Below, in pieces: positions 1-8,383 of a DNA stretch of 22,292 bases. Under the pieces are notes generated by a model. It had not been told where the DNA came from. It saw nothing but the letters and a program-made list of their open reading frames with translations, and ran no database searches. The stretch is from positions 1-22,292 of the IMG/VR virus record IMGVR_UViG_3300019755_000015. The stretch is one strand, 5' to 3'. The translations under genes were made by a program, and so were the position numbers. The DNA is from a virus. Positions within the stretch are counted from its first letter, which is position 1; each line of letters begins with the position of its first letter.

Positions 1-1677
1 ATAGACTTGGAGTTCAGGAACTACATACCTAGTGCTGATGCGATTGACTTCTTCAATATAATGAGGCTAGTCAATGGAGCGGACTTTGAGTTCGATTCAC
101 CGTTGGTACACTACTGGATAGTAGACTTGCTGTTCGGCAATGTAACTAGGGAGAACTACCCATATAGTAAGGAAGTACAGGATAAGATTAATATCAATAA
201 TAAGCGTATAGCTATTATGATGAGTAGGGGTTTAGGTAAGTCGAGTGTGATTACAGCATTCCTTCCTGTTTACTGTGCAGTTAAGGGCGAGGTACCGAAT
301 TATGGTCCAATATACTTCATACTAGCTGTAGGTGCTAGTGCGCAAGGTGGTGGGCGTGTAATGGCACTTGCATTGAGATCGATGTGTGAAGATAGTGAGT
401 TCTGTAAGAGCTACTTCGAGAGTATGAGGTTTACAGAGACAGAGGCTGAATGGGTTAGAAAGCCGGTTAAGGCTAATGAGAAGCTAGATAAGAGAGTGTT
501 CCTGTTAAGGACTATGGGAGCAAGTTCTGGTAATATCAGGGGGGTTAGGTCGAATCATGGTGCACATAGACCGGATTGGATACTGTTCGATGATATTATC
601 CCAAATATGGCAGCTGCTTACTCGGAGACGATAATGGGCAACTTAGAGGACATGATTAATGCCGATGCGATCAATGCACTGAAAGGTGGTGGTAAAGGTA
701 AGATAATTAATGTGTTTACACCATTCCACTTACAGGATCCAAATGTTAAGACACTATTAGATGGGTCGTATACGCCTGTAGCTATACCGATATGTGAGAA
801 GATAGATGAGACTACTACTGAAGCAGAATTCAGAGGAGCATGGATAGAAATGCATCCGTATGAGGCTGTTAGGGAGCAGTATCTGCAAGCAGTTAAGAGT
901 AATACTACTAGAGCATTCAATCAAGAGCGTATGCTTAAGATGGCGAACGAAGAAGATAGAATGGTACCAGACAGCTTGATTCAAGAGTACAATAGAGAGA
1001 ATATTATGCAGAACTTAGGTGCGTATACACTGTATATTACTACTGACTTCACAACTACAAGTGAAGCTAAGAGCGACTTCAGTGGGCTGATGGTATGGGC
1101 TGTGAGTCATAATGGAGATTACTTCCTACTAGATGTGTGTGTAAGAAGACAAGGTATACAAGAGCAATATAATGAGTTGTTCAGAATGCTACAAACATGG
1201 GGTAGACACGGAAACCACATTGAGGTAGGTATTGAAGTAGATGGACAGCAGAAGGCTCACGTGTTTGCGTTGAAAGAGATGATGCAGAAAAGGAATCAAT
1301 ACTTCAGCTTTGCTAGGCAGAAAGGTGCTCCGATTACCAGAGAGGGGATACTGAGTAAGGGTACAGGTACTAATAAGCATGAGAGGTTCAGATATATGTT
1401 ACCGCAGTTCCAGAATAAGAAGATGTGGTTTCCACAACAGCTAGCTGATACTCCGGATATGCAAGAGACTATGAAGCAGTTGAAGTATACTACATATAGT
1501 GGGTTTGCTGGGCATGATGATGCGATTGACTGTATCAGTCAGCTGGGTATGATTGATGTTAGATTGCCGAGTGAGCAGGTAAGTGGCGAGTTCGGTGATG
1601 AGGAAGCTATCGATAGTATATGGGCTAGGTTCAATCATGATGAAGACCATGGATCGGGTTGCTCGACAGTGTTCTAG
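1..1677 (+). CDS. terL: Terminase large subunit (5' end open at window edge)
   Basis: DNA-packaging motor: an ATPase that pumps phage DNA through the portal, plus a nuclease that cuts the concatemer. Counting from the in-frame TTG at position 7, a Walker A motif SRGLGKSS lies at residues 73-80 and a Walker B-like strand WILFDD at 191-196. The C-terminal RNase H-like nuclease shows acidic residues at D347 (TTDFTT), E410 (GIEVDG) and D504/D505/D508 in the motif HDDAID. The overall length of about 556 aa is normal for the family, and the Walker B with a second Asp resembles T7-type terminases. The reading frame stays open to base 1, so the true start is at or upstream of the window; TTG at 7 is possible but has no visible ribosome-binding site. 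No intein is seen here. The portal partner lies about 13 kb downstream rather than next door. Family assignment is firm; the start is not. Confidence 0.93.
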   Translation: MDLEFRNYIPSADAIDFFNIMRLVNGADFEFDSPLVHYWIVDLLFGNVTRENYPYSKEVQDKININNKRIAIMMSRGLGKSSVITAFLPVYCAVKGEVPNYGPIYFILAVGASAQGGGRVMALALRSMCEDSEFCKSYFESMRFTETEAEWVRKPVKANEKLDKRVFLLRTMGASSGNIRGVRSNHGAHRPDWILFDDIIPNMAAAYSETIMGNLEDMINADAINALKGGGKGKIINVFTPFHLQDPNVKTLLDGSYTPVAIPICEKIDETTTEAEFRGAWIEMHPYEAVREQYLQAVKSNTTRAFNQERMLKMANEEDRMVPDSLIQEYNRENIMQNLGAYTLYITTDFTTTSEAKSDFSGLMVWAVSHNGDYFLLDVCVRRQGIQEQYNELFRMLQTWGRHGNHIEVGIEVDGQQKAHVFALKEMMQKRNQYFSFARQKGAPITREGILSKGTGTNKHERFRYMLPQFQNKKMWFPQQLADTPDMQETMKQLKYTTYSGFAGHDDAIDCISQLGMIDVRLPSEQVSGEFGDEEAIDSIWARFNHDEDHGSGCSTVF

Positions 1678-1688
1678 TTAATAGTGAA

Positions 1689-1710
1689 TTAAGGATAAAA
1701 TTGCTATAAT
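1689..1710 (+). promoter_or_regulatory. Promoter P1 (TTAAGG, extended -10 TGCTATAAT)
   Basis: TATAAT at 1705-1710 is preceded by TGC (extended -10) and by TTAAGG at 1689-1694, with 16 nt from the first T of TTAA to the first T of TATAAT. The same geometry recurs at three other gene starts in the window. It sits in the short gap after the terminase gene and 20 nt before the next start codon. A classical TTGACA box is absent. Confidence 0.65.
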
Positions 1711-1730
1711 GGGTGATTTAAAGGATAGAA

Positions 1731-2360
1731 ATGACAGTAGAAAAAGTAATAGACTTAGCTGTTAAAGGCGAGTTAAAGAAGCTAGCAGTTAAGGATGATA
1801 CTGATTCTATCATATCGTTCATTAACTTAGGTATGATAGAGCTGTATAAGAGGTTTCCTCTTGATACAGAAGAAGTCATTATAGAGTTAGGTAGAGTAAC
1901 TGATAACAATGATAGCTATGAGAGAATAAGTGATACAGTATATAAGCTGCCTAATGACTTGATGTACATAAGTGCAGCGTATGAGGAAGACGGTACAGAG
2001 ATTAGTATTAATAAAGAAGATGATCCGTTGAGTATTATGACGATTAGCTGGAATAAGATTCAGGTACCAGTAGCTACTAGTGGTGCATACATTAGTGTGA
2101 TATATGTAAAAGAGCCAGAGTTGATAGTAAATACACCGGCAACGTTAGCCGAAGACATAGAGCTACCAGTACAGTTAGTTGAGGCATTGCTGCACTACAT
2201 AGGGTACAGAGGACACGGTTCGATTGATGGTAATATACAAGCAGAGAACAATACACACTACCAAAGGTTCGAAGCAAGTGTGCAGAGAGCTAAGACACTG
2301 GGAGTGATGACTGCAGATGGTCCACTTAGTAGGAATGTGCAAGAGAAAGGATGGGTTTAG
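1731..2360 (+). CDS. Putative head-tail adaptor/connector protein
   Basis: A 209-residue soluble protein with no signal peptide or membrane segment. The N-terminal 50 residues look helical (LGMIELYKRFPL at 33-44), the middle is beta-rich, and the C-terminal part is helical again (LVEALLHYIGYRGH, then FEASVQRAKTLGV). A helix-beta-helix plan of this size next to a terminase resembles podovirus adaptor or tail-tubular-A-like proteins that sit under the portal, and I recall similar proteins in other podoviruses, but no diagnostic motif fixes the role. The start is supported by AAAGGA at 1720-1725 and by promoter P1 just upstream. It ends directly against the first collagen-like fibre gene, so it probably heads the tail-gene transcript. 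It could instead be a minor tail protein. Confidence 0.5.
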   Translation: MTVEKVIDLAVKGELKKLAVKDDTDSIISFINLGMIELYKRFPLDTEEVIIELGRVTDNNDSYERISDTVYKLPNDLMYISAAYEEDGTEISINKEDDPLSIMTISWNKIQVPVATSGAYISVIYVKEPELIVNTPATLAEDIELPVQLVEALLHYIGYRGHGSIDGNIQAENNTHYQRFEASVQRAKTLGVMTADGPLSRNVQEKGWV

Positions 2361-2882
2361 ATGAGAAGACAGACTAGTTTTACGTCCCCGGTTGACTTAG
2401 CTGTTGATAGGGAGATAGATAGTAAGTATGATGTAGTAAGATCCGTAGCAGAGCAGATAGGAGCTATTGAGGATATTAATACAGCTATTACAGATGGTAC
2501 ATTGGCTAATATGCTAAACATCATTAACATGGTAGTAGCTACCGGGACACCTGGTAGTAATGTGACGTGGGATGGTACTACGTTGACAGTACCAAAAGGT
2601 GACGCAGGGATTGATGGTCAAGACGGACAGGATGGATTAGAAGGTGCTGTAGGCCCACAAGGTGTACAAGGTATACAAGGACCAAGAGGACTGCAAGGAT
2701 TACAAGGGTTACGAGGTACACAAGGTATTAGAGGTGTATCAGGATATAACGGGCTTACTCCTGTTGTAGAGTTTGATGTTGATGGTGCAGGTAACTTAGT
2801 TTATGATGTAGCTTCTTATGCAGACATAAATGGAAGTAGTGTAAACGTAACTATAGCAGATGTTACTGAGAAGGAGTGGTAA
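2361..2882 (+). CDS. Small collagen-like tail fibre protein
   Basis: A 173-residue protein in three parts. Residues 1-75 are a helical to beta N-terminal region ending in the strand [14 protein letters not shown]. Residues 80-131 are an uninterrupted run of about 17 Gly-X-Y triplets rich in Gln (GVQGIQG, GLQGLQG), a collagen-like triple-helix stalk. Residues 131-173 form a C-terminal domain beginning GLTPVVEF and ending in TEKEW. Phage collagen-like stalks form trimers that space out fibre domains. AAAGGA at 2346-2351 serves the start. The stop overlaps the next ATG as TAATG, so the two proteins are probably translated in step. The C-terminal domain is paralogous to that of the next gene. A structural tail role is likely; its exact position in the virion is unknown. 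Confidence 0.75.
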   Translation: MRRQTSFTSPVDLAVDREIDSKYDVVRSVAEQIGAIEDINTAITDGTLANMLNIINMVVATGTPGSNVTWDGTTLTVPKGDAGIDGQDGQDGLEGAVGPQGVQGIQGPRGLQGLQGLRGTQGIRGVSGYNGLTPVVEFDVDGAGNLVYDVASYADINGSSVNVTIADVTEKEW

Positions 2883-3310
2883 TGAGTACTATCATATTCA
2901 ATATACACGATAAGATAGAAGAAGCAGCAGAGGAGTTCTTACTTAATAACGTTAATACGTTTAAGAGTACTGTAGCAGGACCGGCAGGTATTGACGGTGA
3001 ACAAGGAGCTAGAGGTAAGCAAGGTGTAAGCGTACATCATGTAACACCCACTAACACCACTGATCCGGAAGGTGACTTCAGTACTGTAGGTGAGGTAGAT
3101 ACATATACTATATATGGTGATGCTGATGAGTTGCTAAACTTAGGGCACATCGATGTACGTAATGGTCAAAAAGGTGATCAAGGTGAAAGAGGCCTTCAAG
3201 GTGATATAGGACTGACACCTGTGTACGAATTCGCACTGGTTGGCGGAGAGTTGGAAGCTAGTATAGTTGGCTATACAGAGGCTGTAGATACAATAGAATG
3301 GAGTAGTTAA
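2882..3310 (+). CDS. Small collagen-like tail fibre protein with beta insert
   Basis: A 142-residue protein. The chosen start is the ATG at 2882, which overlaps the upstream stop (TAATG) and is preceded by AAGGAG at 2871-2876; an in-frame GTG six bases earlier lies inside that ribosome-binding site. After a helical N-terminus there is a short Gly-X-Y run (GPAGIDGEQGARGKQG), then a non-collagen beta module (VSVHHVTPTN through GDADELLNLGHIDVRNG), a second short Gly-X-Y run (GQKGDQGERGLQG), and a C-terminal domain starting GLTPVYEF with a final TIEWSS. The insert recurs in the main fibre gene downstream, and the C-terminal domain matches that of the gene before. It looks like a paralogue of its neighbours, probably part of one branched or multi-segment fibre. 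Confidence 0.72.
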   Translation: MSTIIFNIHDKIEEAAEEFLLNNVNTFKSTVAGPAGIDGEQGARGKQGVSVHHVTPTNTTDPEGDFSTVGEVDTYTIYGDADELLNLGHIDVRNGQKGDQGERGLQGDIGLTPVYEFALVGGELEASIVGYTEAVDTIEWSS

Positions 3311-6300
3311 TGGCACAAATAGTAGGAGACTTTACAGAGTTTGTAAAGCAAATAATAATAGATGAGAATATAAGTCAAGGACCACAAGGTGACGTAGGGG
3401 CAACTGGACCAGAAGGACCACAAGGAATAGCTGGTGTACAAGGTAACACAGGTGATAAAGGTGATAGTGTAACAGTTACAGACATACAAAGTAACCCAGA
3501 TTATAGTATTACATTGACGTTCAGTGATGGTACGGTGTTTACTAGTGACCCTATAAGAGGGGCTAAAGGTGAACAAGGTGACATAGGATTACAAGGGGCT
3601 ACTGGACCACAAGGTAATGACGGGGTTGATGGTGATAACCTAACAGTTACAAGCGTTACTAATAATAATGATAATACCATTACTATAGTATTCAGTGATG
3701 GGACTAGTCATAACACTGGAGTAGTTAAAGGTGACCAAGGAAACCAAGGAGAAGATGGGCCTAGAGGGATTCAAGGGATTCAAGGGATTCAAGGTATAGA
3801 AGGACAGAAAGGTGAAAAGGGGGACCAAGGACAAAGCGTACACCATGTTACTGCTGTAGGTACTACTGATCCAGAAGGTGACTTCCAAACACCAGGAGAG
3901 ACTGATACGTATGTGATGTACGGAGATGCGGATGAGACTGTAAACTTAGGCGGGTTCGAAGTTAGAAATGGTGATGATGCGTATTCTTATGTAGTTAAAC
4001 GAGGGTACACAGGAACAGCTCAGGAGTTCGGAGACACACTAGCTAACTTCACAGACTACGCTGAGACAGCCGAAACATCAGCTACTAGTGCAAGTGCTAA
4101 TGCCATAATAGCAGTAAATGCCGCAAATGCTGCAGTGACTGCGTCAGATAGCCTTACGAGCGTGTACCTAGGTAGCAAAACAGTAGACCCGATAGTAGAT
4201 AACGATGGAGGTCCACTAGTTCCAGGAATGATGTACTACAACACGTTAAGCGTTCCAAAAGAGCTGAAGATATATGATGGCGCTATGTGGAATACTGCTG
4301 TATTTGCAGCAACAGGAGCAGTGAATACATTCAATGGTAGAGAAGGTACAGTAACACTAAATAATGTTGACGTAACAGGTGCGGTAGGAGTTGACCTAAG
4401 TGGGGTGGAAGCAGGTGCACAAGTAAACACTGTAGACTCAGTAGCAGGTAAAACTGGAGTAGTTACGTTAGTAAAAGCAGATGTAGGGTTAGATCAAGTA
4501 GATAATACAAGTGATATAAATAAAGTAGTAAGTAATGCGACACAAACAGCATTAGACGGTAAAGCTGACAATGCTACTACATTAGCAGGGTATGGGATAA
4601 CTGACGCAGATACAAGTGCTGAAGTGGATGCTAAGATAGCTAACCTAGTAGCTAGCGCACCAGGGACACTAGATACACTAAATGAGTTAGCTAATGCACT
4701 AGGTGACGATCCGAACTTCGCTGCAACTACGGCTGCACAAATAGGTACAAAGCAAGATCAGCTAGTAAACCAAGTTAATATCAAGAGCATAAATGGAGAT
4801 ACGCTGCTTGGTAGTGGTGACTTGACAATTGCTGCTGGTAGTGGTGGGTACGCTGCTGCGTTATACTTCGGTAGCGCTACAAGCACACTCAATCCTGCCT
4901 ACAAGACACTGGACTACACACCGGATGCTGCGAGTAATATAGAAACTATAGTATGTAATGCGGGAGAGACTGCAGGTACTGTGTTCCTGTTTGGGCTACC
5001 TATAGACACATCAGTGATAGATGCAGGTAAGTGGGTAGCTAACCTATACTGCTCAGTTGATTCAACTAATGGAGATACTAGGATTAGGTACGAAGGGTTC
5101 GTACGATCTACAGGAGGTGTAGAGACTACGCTATTTACTTCTACTAGCCCAGAGCTTACAAATGTTCCAGGGTATGTTGAGTTTAGCGAGACTACGTCAG
5201 CTATAACAGTAGACCCTACAGCTACGTATGGTATCAGGTTATTTGCATTCACTGATTCTAATAATGATAGGACAGTAACAATAGAGCTAGGAGATGGTAA
5301 TGCTTCGTACACAAATACTCCTGCAGCTACAAGACATGACCAGTTAAGAGCTAGAGACAAGGCAGACTCACATCCACAAAGCGCTATTACAGGGCTAGTC
5401 GATGACTTAGCTGCTAAGGCGTTACAAGCAACTACATATACTAAAGCAGAAACAGACCAAGCTATTGCAGATGTTATAGATTCTGCACCAGAAACATTAG
5501 ATACACTGAATGAGCTAGCACAAGCTTTAGGAGATGATCCAAATTTTGCTACTACTACAGCTAATAATATTGCTACTAAGGTTGCAAAAGTAGCTTCTAC
5601 GGATAATGCTATTGTTAGATTTGATGGTGCCACTGGAGATATTCAAGACAGTAGTGTTATTGTTGATGATAATGGCTTTGTGTACCAAGATGGTGACGCT
5701 AGCACAGCATTTAGACAAACTGCAAAAAATGGGTATGTGGATAACGGACAAACTAGCTACAATGTAAACGCCTTACATAATAGGACAATTATGTCAGCTT
5801 ATGGTGGTACAGAAGCAACACCTGCAAGCTTAAATGACCAAGATACTGTTTATAGACTAACAGTAAAAGGTGCGTATAATGGTGGTGCAAGTACAAAAAA
5901 ATCAAACTTACAAGCCTTTGTAGATGGAACACCAGATGCGACATCTTGTCCAATAGGCTGGAAATTGGATGTAGTTAATAGTAGCGGTGCTACGATTGAT
6001 GCTTTAACAATAAAGTCTAATGGTAACTTTGGTATCGGTACATCAACAGACTTGACTAAATTAAGAGTAGCTGGTGGAGACAATATTGTTAAAATAGGTG
6101 AAGCAAGTGATACAACAGATGCTTTAGTAGGTTTTCAGACTGGTGCAGGTACAACAGCTTATCGTGGCGGAATAGGGTATATAAACGGAGAGCAAGATTT
6201 AAGATTTTTTGTAGGTTCTAATATTCTTTTGACGGAAGCTTATACTAAAATGATGCTAAAATCTAGTGGAGATATTGAGCTTACAGGAGTTGGTGCAGGT

Positions 6301-6384
6301 GTAATAATGAAGTCACCAAATGGAACTAAATTCAAAATAACTGTCTTAGATGATGGCTCACTAAATACAGAGGAGATAATATAA
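3310..6384 (+). CDS. Main tail fibre protein, collagen-like and modular
   Basis: A 1024-residue modular fibre, probably the main host-recognition protein. In order: a short helical N-terminus; several collagen-like Gly-X-Y runs between about residues 20 and 180, separated by beta modules (VTVTDIQ, LTVTSVT and SVHHVTAV types); a helical Ala-rich linker; a VTLNNVDVTGAVG/TGVVTLVKADVGL segment typical of long tail fibres; two copies of the block TLDTLNELAxALGDDPNFA near residues 452 and 729; and a beta-rich C-terminal third ending in DDGSLNTEEII. No S74-type autoproteolytic chaperone domain is evident. The start overlaps the upstream stop (TAATG), with GGAG at 3300-3303 as ribosome-binding site. 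From about position 5540 onward, base and codon use change (fewer CTAG, more T-rich codons), suggesting that the C-terminal tip was exchanged separately. Confidence 0.85.
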   Translation: MAQIVGDFTEFVKQIIIDENISQGPQGDVGATGPEGPQGIAGVQGNTGDKGDSVTVTDIQSNPDYSITLTFSDGTVFTSDPIRGAKGEQGDIGLQGATGPQGNDGVDGDNLTVTSVTNNNDNTITIVFSDGTSHNTGVVKGDQGNQGEDGPRGIQGIQGIQGIEGQKGEKGDQGQSVHHVTAVGTTDPEGDFQTPGETDTYVMYGDADETVNLGGFEVRNGDDAYSYVVKRGYTGTAQEFGDTLANFTDYAETAETSATSASANAIIAVNAANAAVTASDSLTSVYLGSKTVDPIVDNDGGPLVPGMMYYNTLSVPKELKIYDGAMWNTAVFAATGAVNTFNGREGTVTLNNVDVTGAVGVDLSGVEAGAQVNTVDSVAGKTGVVTLVKADVGLDQVDNTSDINKVVSNATQTALDGKADNATTLAGYGITDADTSAEVDAKIANLVASAPGTLDTLNELANALGDDPNFAATTAAQIGTKQDQLVNQVNIKSINGDTLLGSGDLTIAAGSGGYAAALYFGSATSTLNPAYKTLDYTPDAASNIETIVCNAGETAGTVFLFGLPIDTSVIDAGKWVANLYCSVDSTNGDTRIRYEGFVRSTGGVETTLFTSTSPELTNVPGYVEFSETTSAITVDPTATYGIRLFAFTDSNNDRTVTIELGDGNASYTNTPAATRHDQLRARDKADSHPQSAITGLVDDLAAKALQATTYTKAETDQAIADVIDSAPETLDTLNELAQALGDDPNFATTTANNIATKVAKVASTDNAIVRFDGATGDIQDSSVIVDDNGFVYQDGDASTAFRQTAKNGYVDNGQTSYNVNALHNRTIMSAYGGTEATPASLNDQDTVYRLTVKGAYNGGASTKKSNLQAFVDGTPDATSCPIGWKLDVVNSSGATIDALTIKSNGNFGIGTSTDLTKLRVAGGDNIVKIGEASDTTDALVGFQTGAGTTAYRGGIGYINGEQDLRFFVGSNILLTEAYTKMMLKSSGDIELTGVGAGVIMKSPNGTKFKITVLDDGSLNTEEII
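3766..3792 (+). repeat. Three perfect 9-bp tandem repeats in collagen stalk
   Basis: GGGATTCAA is repeated three times without a mismatch, encoding Gly-Ile-Gln three times inside a Gly-X-Y run of the main fibre. The repeat unit is a multiple of three, so slippage would lengthen or shorten the stalk without breaking the frame. Confidence 0.9.
4651..4752 (+). repeat. Fibre repeat block 1 (TLDTLNELA/GDDPNFA)
   Basis: First of two protein-level repeats in the main fibre. It encodes a segment around TLDTLNELANALGDDPNFA followed by TTAAQIGTK. Blocks of this type recur in long tail fibres of many phages, where they form shaft segments. Confidence 0.8.
5482..5582 (+). repeat. Fibre repeat block 2 (TLDTLNELA/GDDPNFA)
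   Basis: Second copy of the shaft block, encoding TLDTLNELAQALGDDPNFA then TTANNIATK. It is close to identical in protein to the copy about 830 bp upstream but differs in DNA. It lies at the point where codon usage in the gene changes, so it may mark a recombination joint. Confidence 0.8.
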
Positions 6385-7463
6385 TGGGTAAACATATACA
6401 AGAAAAGAATGGTTTATTAAGCAGTAGACCAGAGTTAGTAGCTAATGGTACTTTTGATACTGATGTGAGTGGTTGGAGTGCAAGTAATGGGACAATAACT
6501 TGGGTTAGTGGTCTAGGTAGGGTTACAGCCGTTGGTAACTTATATGCGTATACAAACAAACCTATATCAACTATAGTAGGTCAAACATACAAATTTTCAG
6601 CTACTATCGCTCAGGGAACTGCATCGCAATATATTATTAGATTAGGGACTTCCATTGCCAATAGTTCAGGAAAAGTAATAGACACAGGACCATCTAGTTC
6701 ATTTGGGAATATAGAGTATTTATTTACTGCAGCAGACACAACTACATATATTCAGCTATGGAATGGAAACAATATAGACGGTACATATACAGACTTTGAC
6801 AACATCTCAGTTAAAGAAGTAAGTACAATAGATAACCTACAAGTACAGGATAGGCTACTAGTTGGTACTGACGGACTACCAAATGCCACAGCAGACCACA
6901 AACTGCAGGTAAACGGTATACCGATGCATGGGTTGATATGGAAGGATTTGATTGCAGAGTTCATCCCAGCTAGAGGTGGAGCAATTAATGAGCCAGCTTG
7001 GAGTGATATAGGAAATGGTATTGTAATGTCAACATGGTCCGAGAATAAAGAACTGCCAGTAGCTTACCACGTAAATCATGACTATGCGCTAGGTACAGAT
7101 GCATACCCACATATTCACTTCATGTGTGCAGATGCTCAAAGTGCAGGAGCCCAGGTAACGTGGAGGTTCAGTTACGTAGTAGCTAGAGGACACAGTCAAG
7201 GGGATAGCTTAACGGCTGCTACTACTGATATTGATATGACGTATACGTTCACAGGGTCAGAAGTACCTGGAGAGCATATCGTACTAGAGTGTAATGATGC
7301 GCAAGCGTTTGACTTACTAGAGCCTGATACTGTAGTACTTGCACAAGTTACACTACTAAGTGAGAACGTAGCAGGAGCTATATATGGTATACAGGCAGAC
7401 TTACATTATCAAGCAAACGTTGAGGGTACTATCAGTAAGAGCCCTGATTTTACAGTGGCATAA
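6384..7463 (+). CDS. Two-domain tail protein: carbohydrate-binding-like plus beta-sandwich
   Basis: A 359-residue protein. Residues 16-146 (from ELVANGTFDTDVSGW to DFDNISVKEV) have the pattern of a carbohydrate-binding jelly-roll module such as CBM4/9-like folds. A linker resembling fibre shaft follows (LQVQDRLLVGTDG). Residues 180-359 form a second domain with WKDLIAEFIPARGG, HVNHDYALGTD and HIHF, and a closing LHYQAN strand; I recall a domain with a similar H-x-H/PHDY signature in many phage structural proteins. The start overlaps the upstream stop (TAATG) and has AGAGGAG at 6370-6376. The first half shares the unusual base composition of the preceding gene's 3' end, while the second half returns to typical phage composition, so the gene may be a fusion made by recombination. 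Likely role: glycan binding at the tail tip. Confidence 0.62.
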   Translation: MGKHIQEKNGLLSSRPELVANGTFDTDVSGWSASNGTITWVSGLGRVTAVGNLYAYTNKPISTIVGQTYKFSATIAQGTASQYIIRLGTSIANSSGKVIDTGPSSSFGNIEYLFTAADTTTYIQLWNGNNIDGTYTDFDNISVKEVSTIDNLQVQDRLLVGTDGLPNATADHKLQVNGIPMHGLIWKDLIAEFIPARGGAINEPAWSDIGNGIVMSTWSENKELPVAYHVNHDYALGTDAYPHIHFMCADAQSAGAQVTWRFSYVVARGHSQGDSLTAATTDIDMTYTFTGSEVPGEHIVLECNDAQAFDLLEPDTVVLAQVTLLSENVAGAIYGIQADLHYQANVEGTISKSPDFTVA

Positions 7464-7473
7464 GGAAATATAA

Positions 7474-8334
7474 ATGGCAAGAATTAGAAGAGTAGATACG
7501 CAAGGACTAGGGCTAGGAGAACTTCTAGCTAGAGGTGAGTTCGGTATCGACCTGTCAGGTACAGGTGATGACGGTAGAGTATACATAGGTACAGGTACAG
7601 AGAATAAAGTACTTGCGTTAGTAGATGACGTAGGGGCATTCATAGTAACTGTAGGCACAGCAGGACAAACTAATGTAAATGTAGTAGACTCAAGTAAGGT
7701 ACTGGTACTAGTGGATGGCAACGTAGCTGGATACACAGTAGTAGACGGTACTACAGTAGAGTTAACTACACCGCTAGTTGGTGGTGAGCAATTAAAGGTA
7801 CTAGACTTAACACTACTAAGTGCTAAACTTGATGTACTGGATGTAGAACTTAAAGCTAATAAGAATACACCTGATGGGTACGTAGGACTGAATGCGTTAG
7901 GGTTGATAGATGCAGCACAGTTACCTAGTTACGTAGATGATGTAGTGGAAGTAGCTACGTATGCAGGTTTGCCTGTAAGTGGAGAGGCTGGTAAGATATA
8001 CGTAGTGGTAGCTGATGAGACAAGTGGAGATGATACTAGTACGTATAGATGGACTGGTACGGTGTACGCTATGGTAAGTAACACACTGACAGCAGCTGAT
8101 GTAGAAGCATTATATGAAGGTATTACTAATACTAATAAGTATACTGATGTGGAGAGGGTTAAGTTAGCTAATACAGAAGTTACAAGTCAATTGGACGTAA
8201 GAGACACTGATAACCGCAGTACAGACAATCACACTGATGGAGTTACTAATGGAGTGTATACACTGGTAGAACGAGCTACGTTAGTAGCTAATACAAATGC
8301 TATCAGCGTACTCACAAGTACAGTAGAGTGGTAA
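7474..8334 (+). CDS. Putative tail fibre/spike structural protein
   Basis: A 286-residue protein with no membrane segment. The N-terminus carries a module LGELLARGEFGIDLSG then GDDGRVYIGTG, which recurs in the 76-aa protein just downstream. Around residues 130-200 is a segment of the type seen in many tail fibres: GYVGLNALGLIDAAQLPSYVDDVVEVATY followed by GKIYVVVADET and a TYRWTGTVYAMVS hairpin. A helical shaft-like region ends in TSTVEW, and the closing EW resembles the ends of the collagen-like proteins upstream. TAAGGAA upstream serves the ATG. Likely a fibre or spike subunit; the exact site is unknown. Confidence 0.65.
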   Translation: MARIRRVDTQGLGLGELLARGEFGIDLSGTGDDGRVYIGTGTENKVLALVDDVGAFIVTVGTAGQTNVNVVDSSKVLVLVDGNVAGYTVVDGTTVELTTPLVGGEQLKVLDLTLLSAKLDVLDVELKANKNTPDGYVGLNALGLIDAAQLPSYVDDVVEVATYAGLPVSGEAGKIYVVVADETSGDDTSTYRWTGTVYAMVSNTLTAADVEALYEGITNTNKYTDVERVKLANTEVTSQLDVRDTDNRSTDNHTDGVTNGVYTLVERATLVANTNAISVLTSTVEW

Positions 8335-8342
8335 AGTATTAC

Positions 8343-8364
8343 TTAAGTTAAGATTTGCTATAAT
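8343..8364 (+). promoter_or_regulatory. Promoter P2 (TTAAG, extended -10 TGCTATAAT)
   Basis: TATAAT at 8359-8364 is preceded by TTGC (extended -10) and by two direct TTAAG copies at 8343-8347 and 8348-8352. The first copy is 16 nt upstream of the -10, as in P1, P3 and P4. It lies in a 49-nt gap between two structural genes, 20 nt before the next ATG, and would start a separate transcript for the second half of the fibre genes. Confidence 0.65.
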
Positions 8365-8383
8365 AAGCAATTAAAGGATTATA

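Noticed and set aside
2876-2881. GTG start for the second collagen-like gene
   Set aside because: The GTG is embedded in the AAGGAG site itself; the ATG at 2882 is correctly spaced and forms the TAATG overlap typical of this region.
3370-3840. Short regularly spaced repeats that might suggest a CRISPR array
   Set aside because: The repeats are Gly-X-Y codons in an open frame, with no constant 20-40 bp repeat or unique spacers.
4914-5633. 239-codon open frame on the minus strand, antisense to the main fibre
   Set aside because: It lies wholly within the fibre gene, has no ribosome-binding site or promoter, a low-complexity Val/Ser/Ala composition expected from the complement of a repetitive fibre gene, and no neighbours on that strand.
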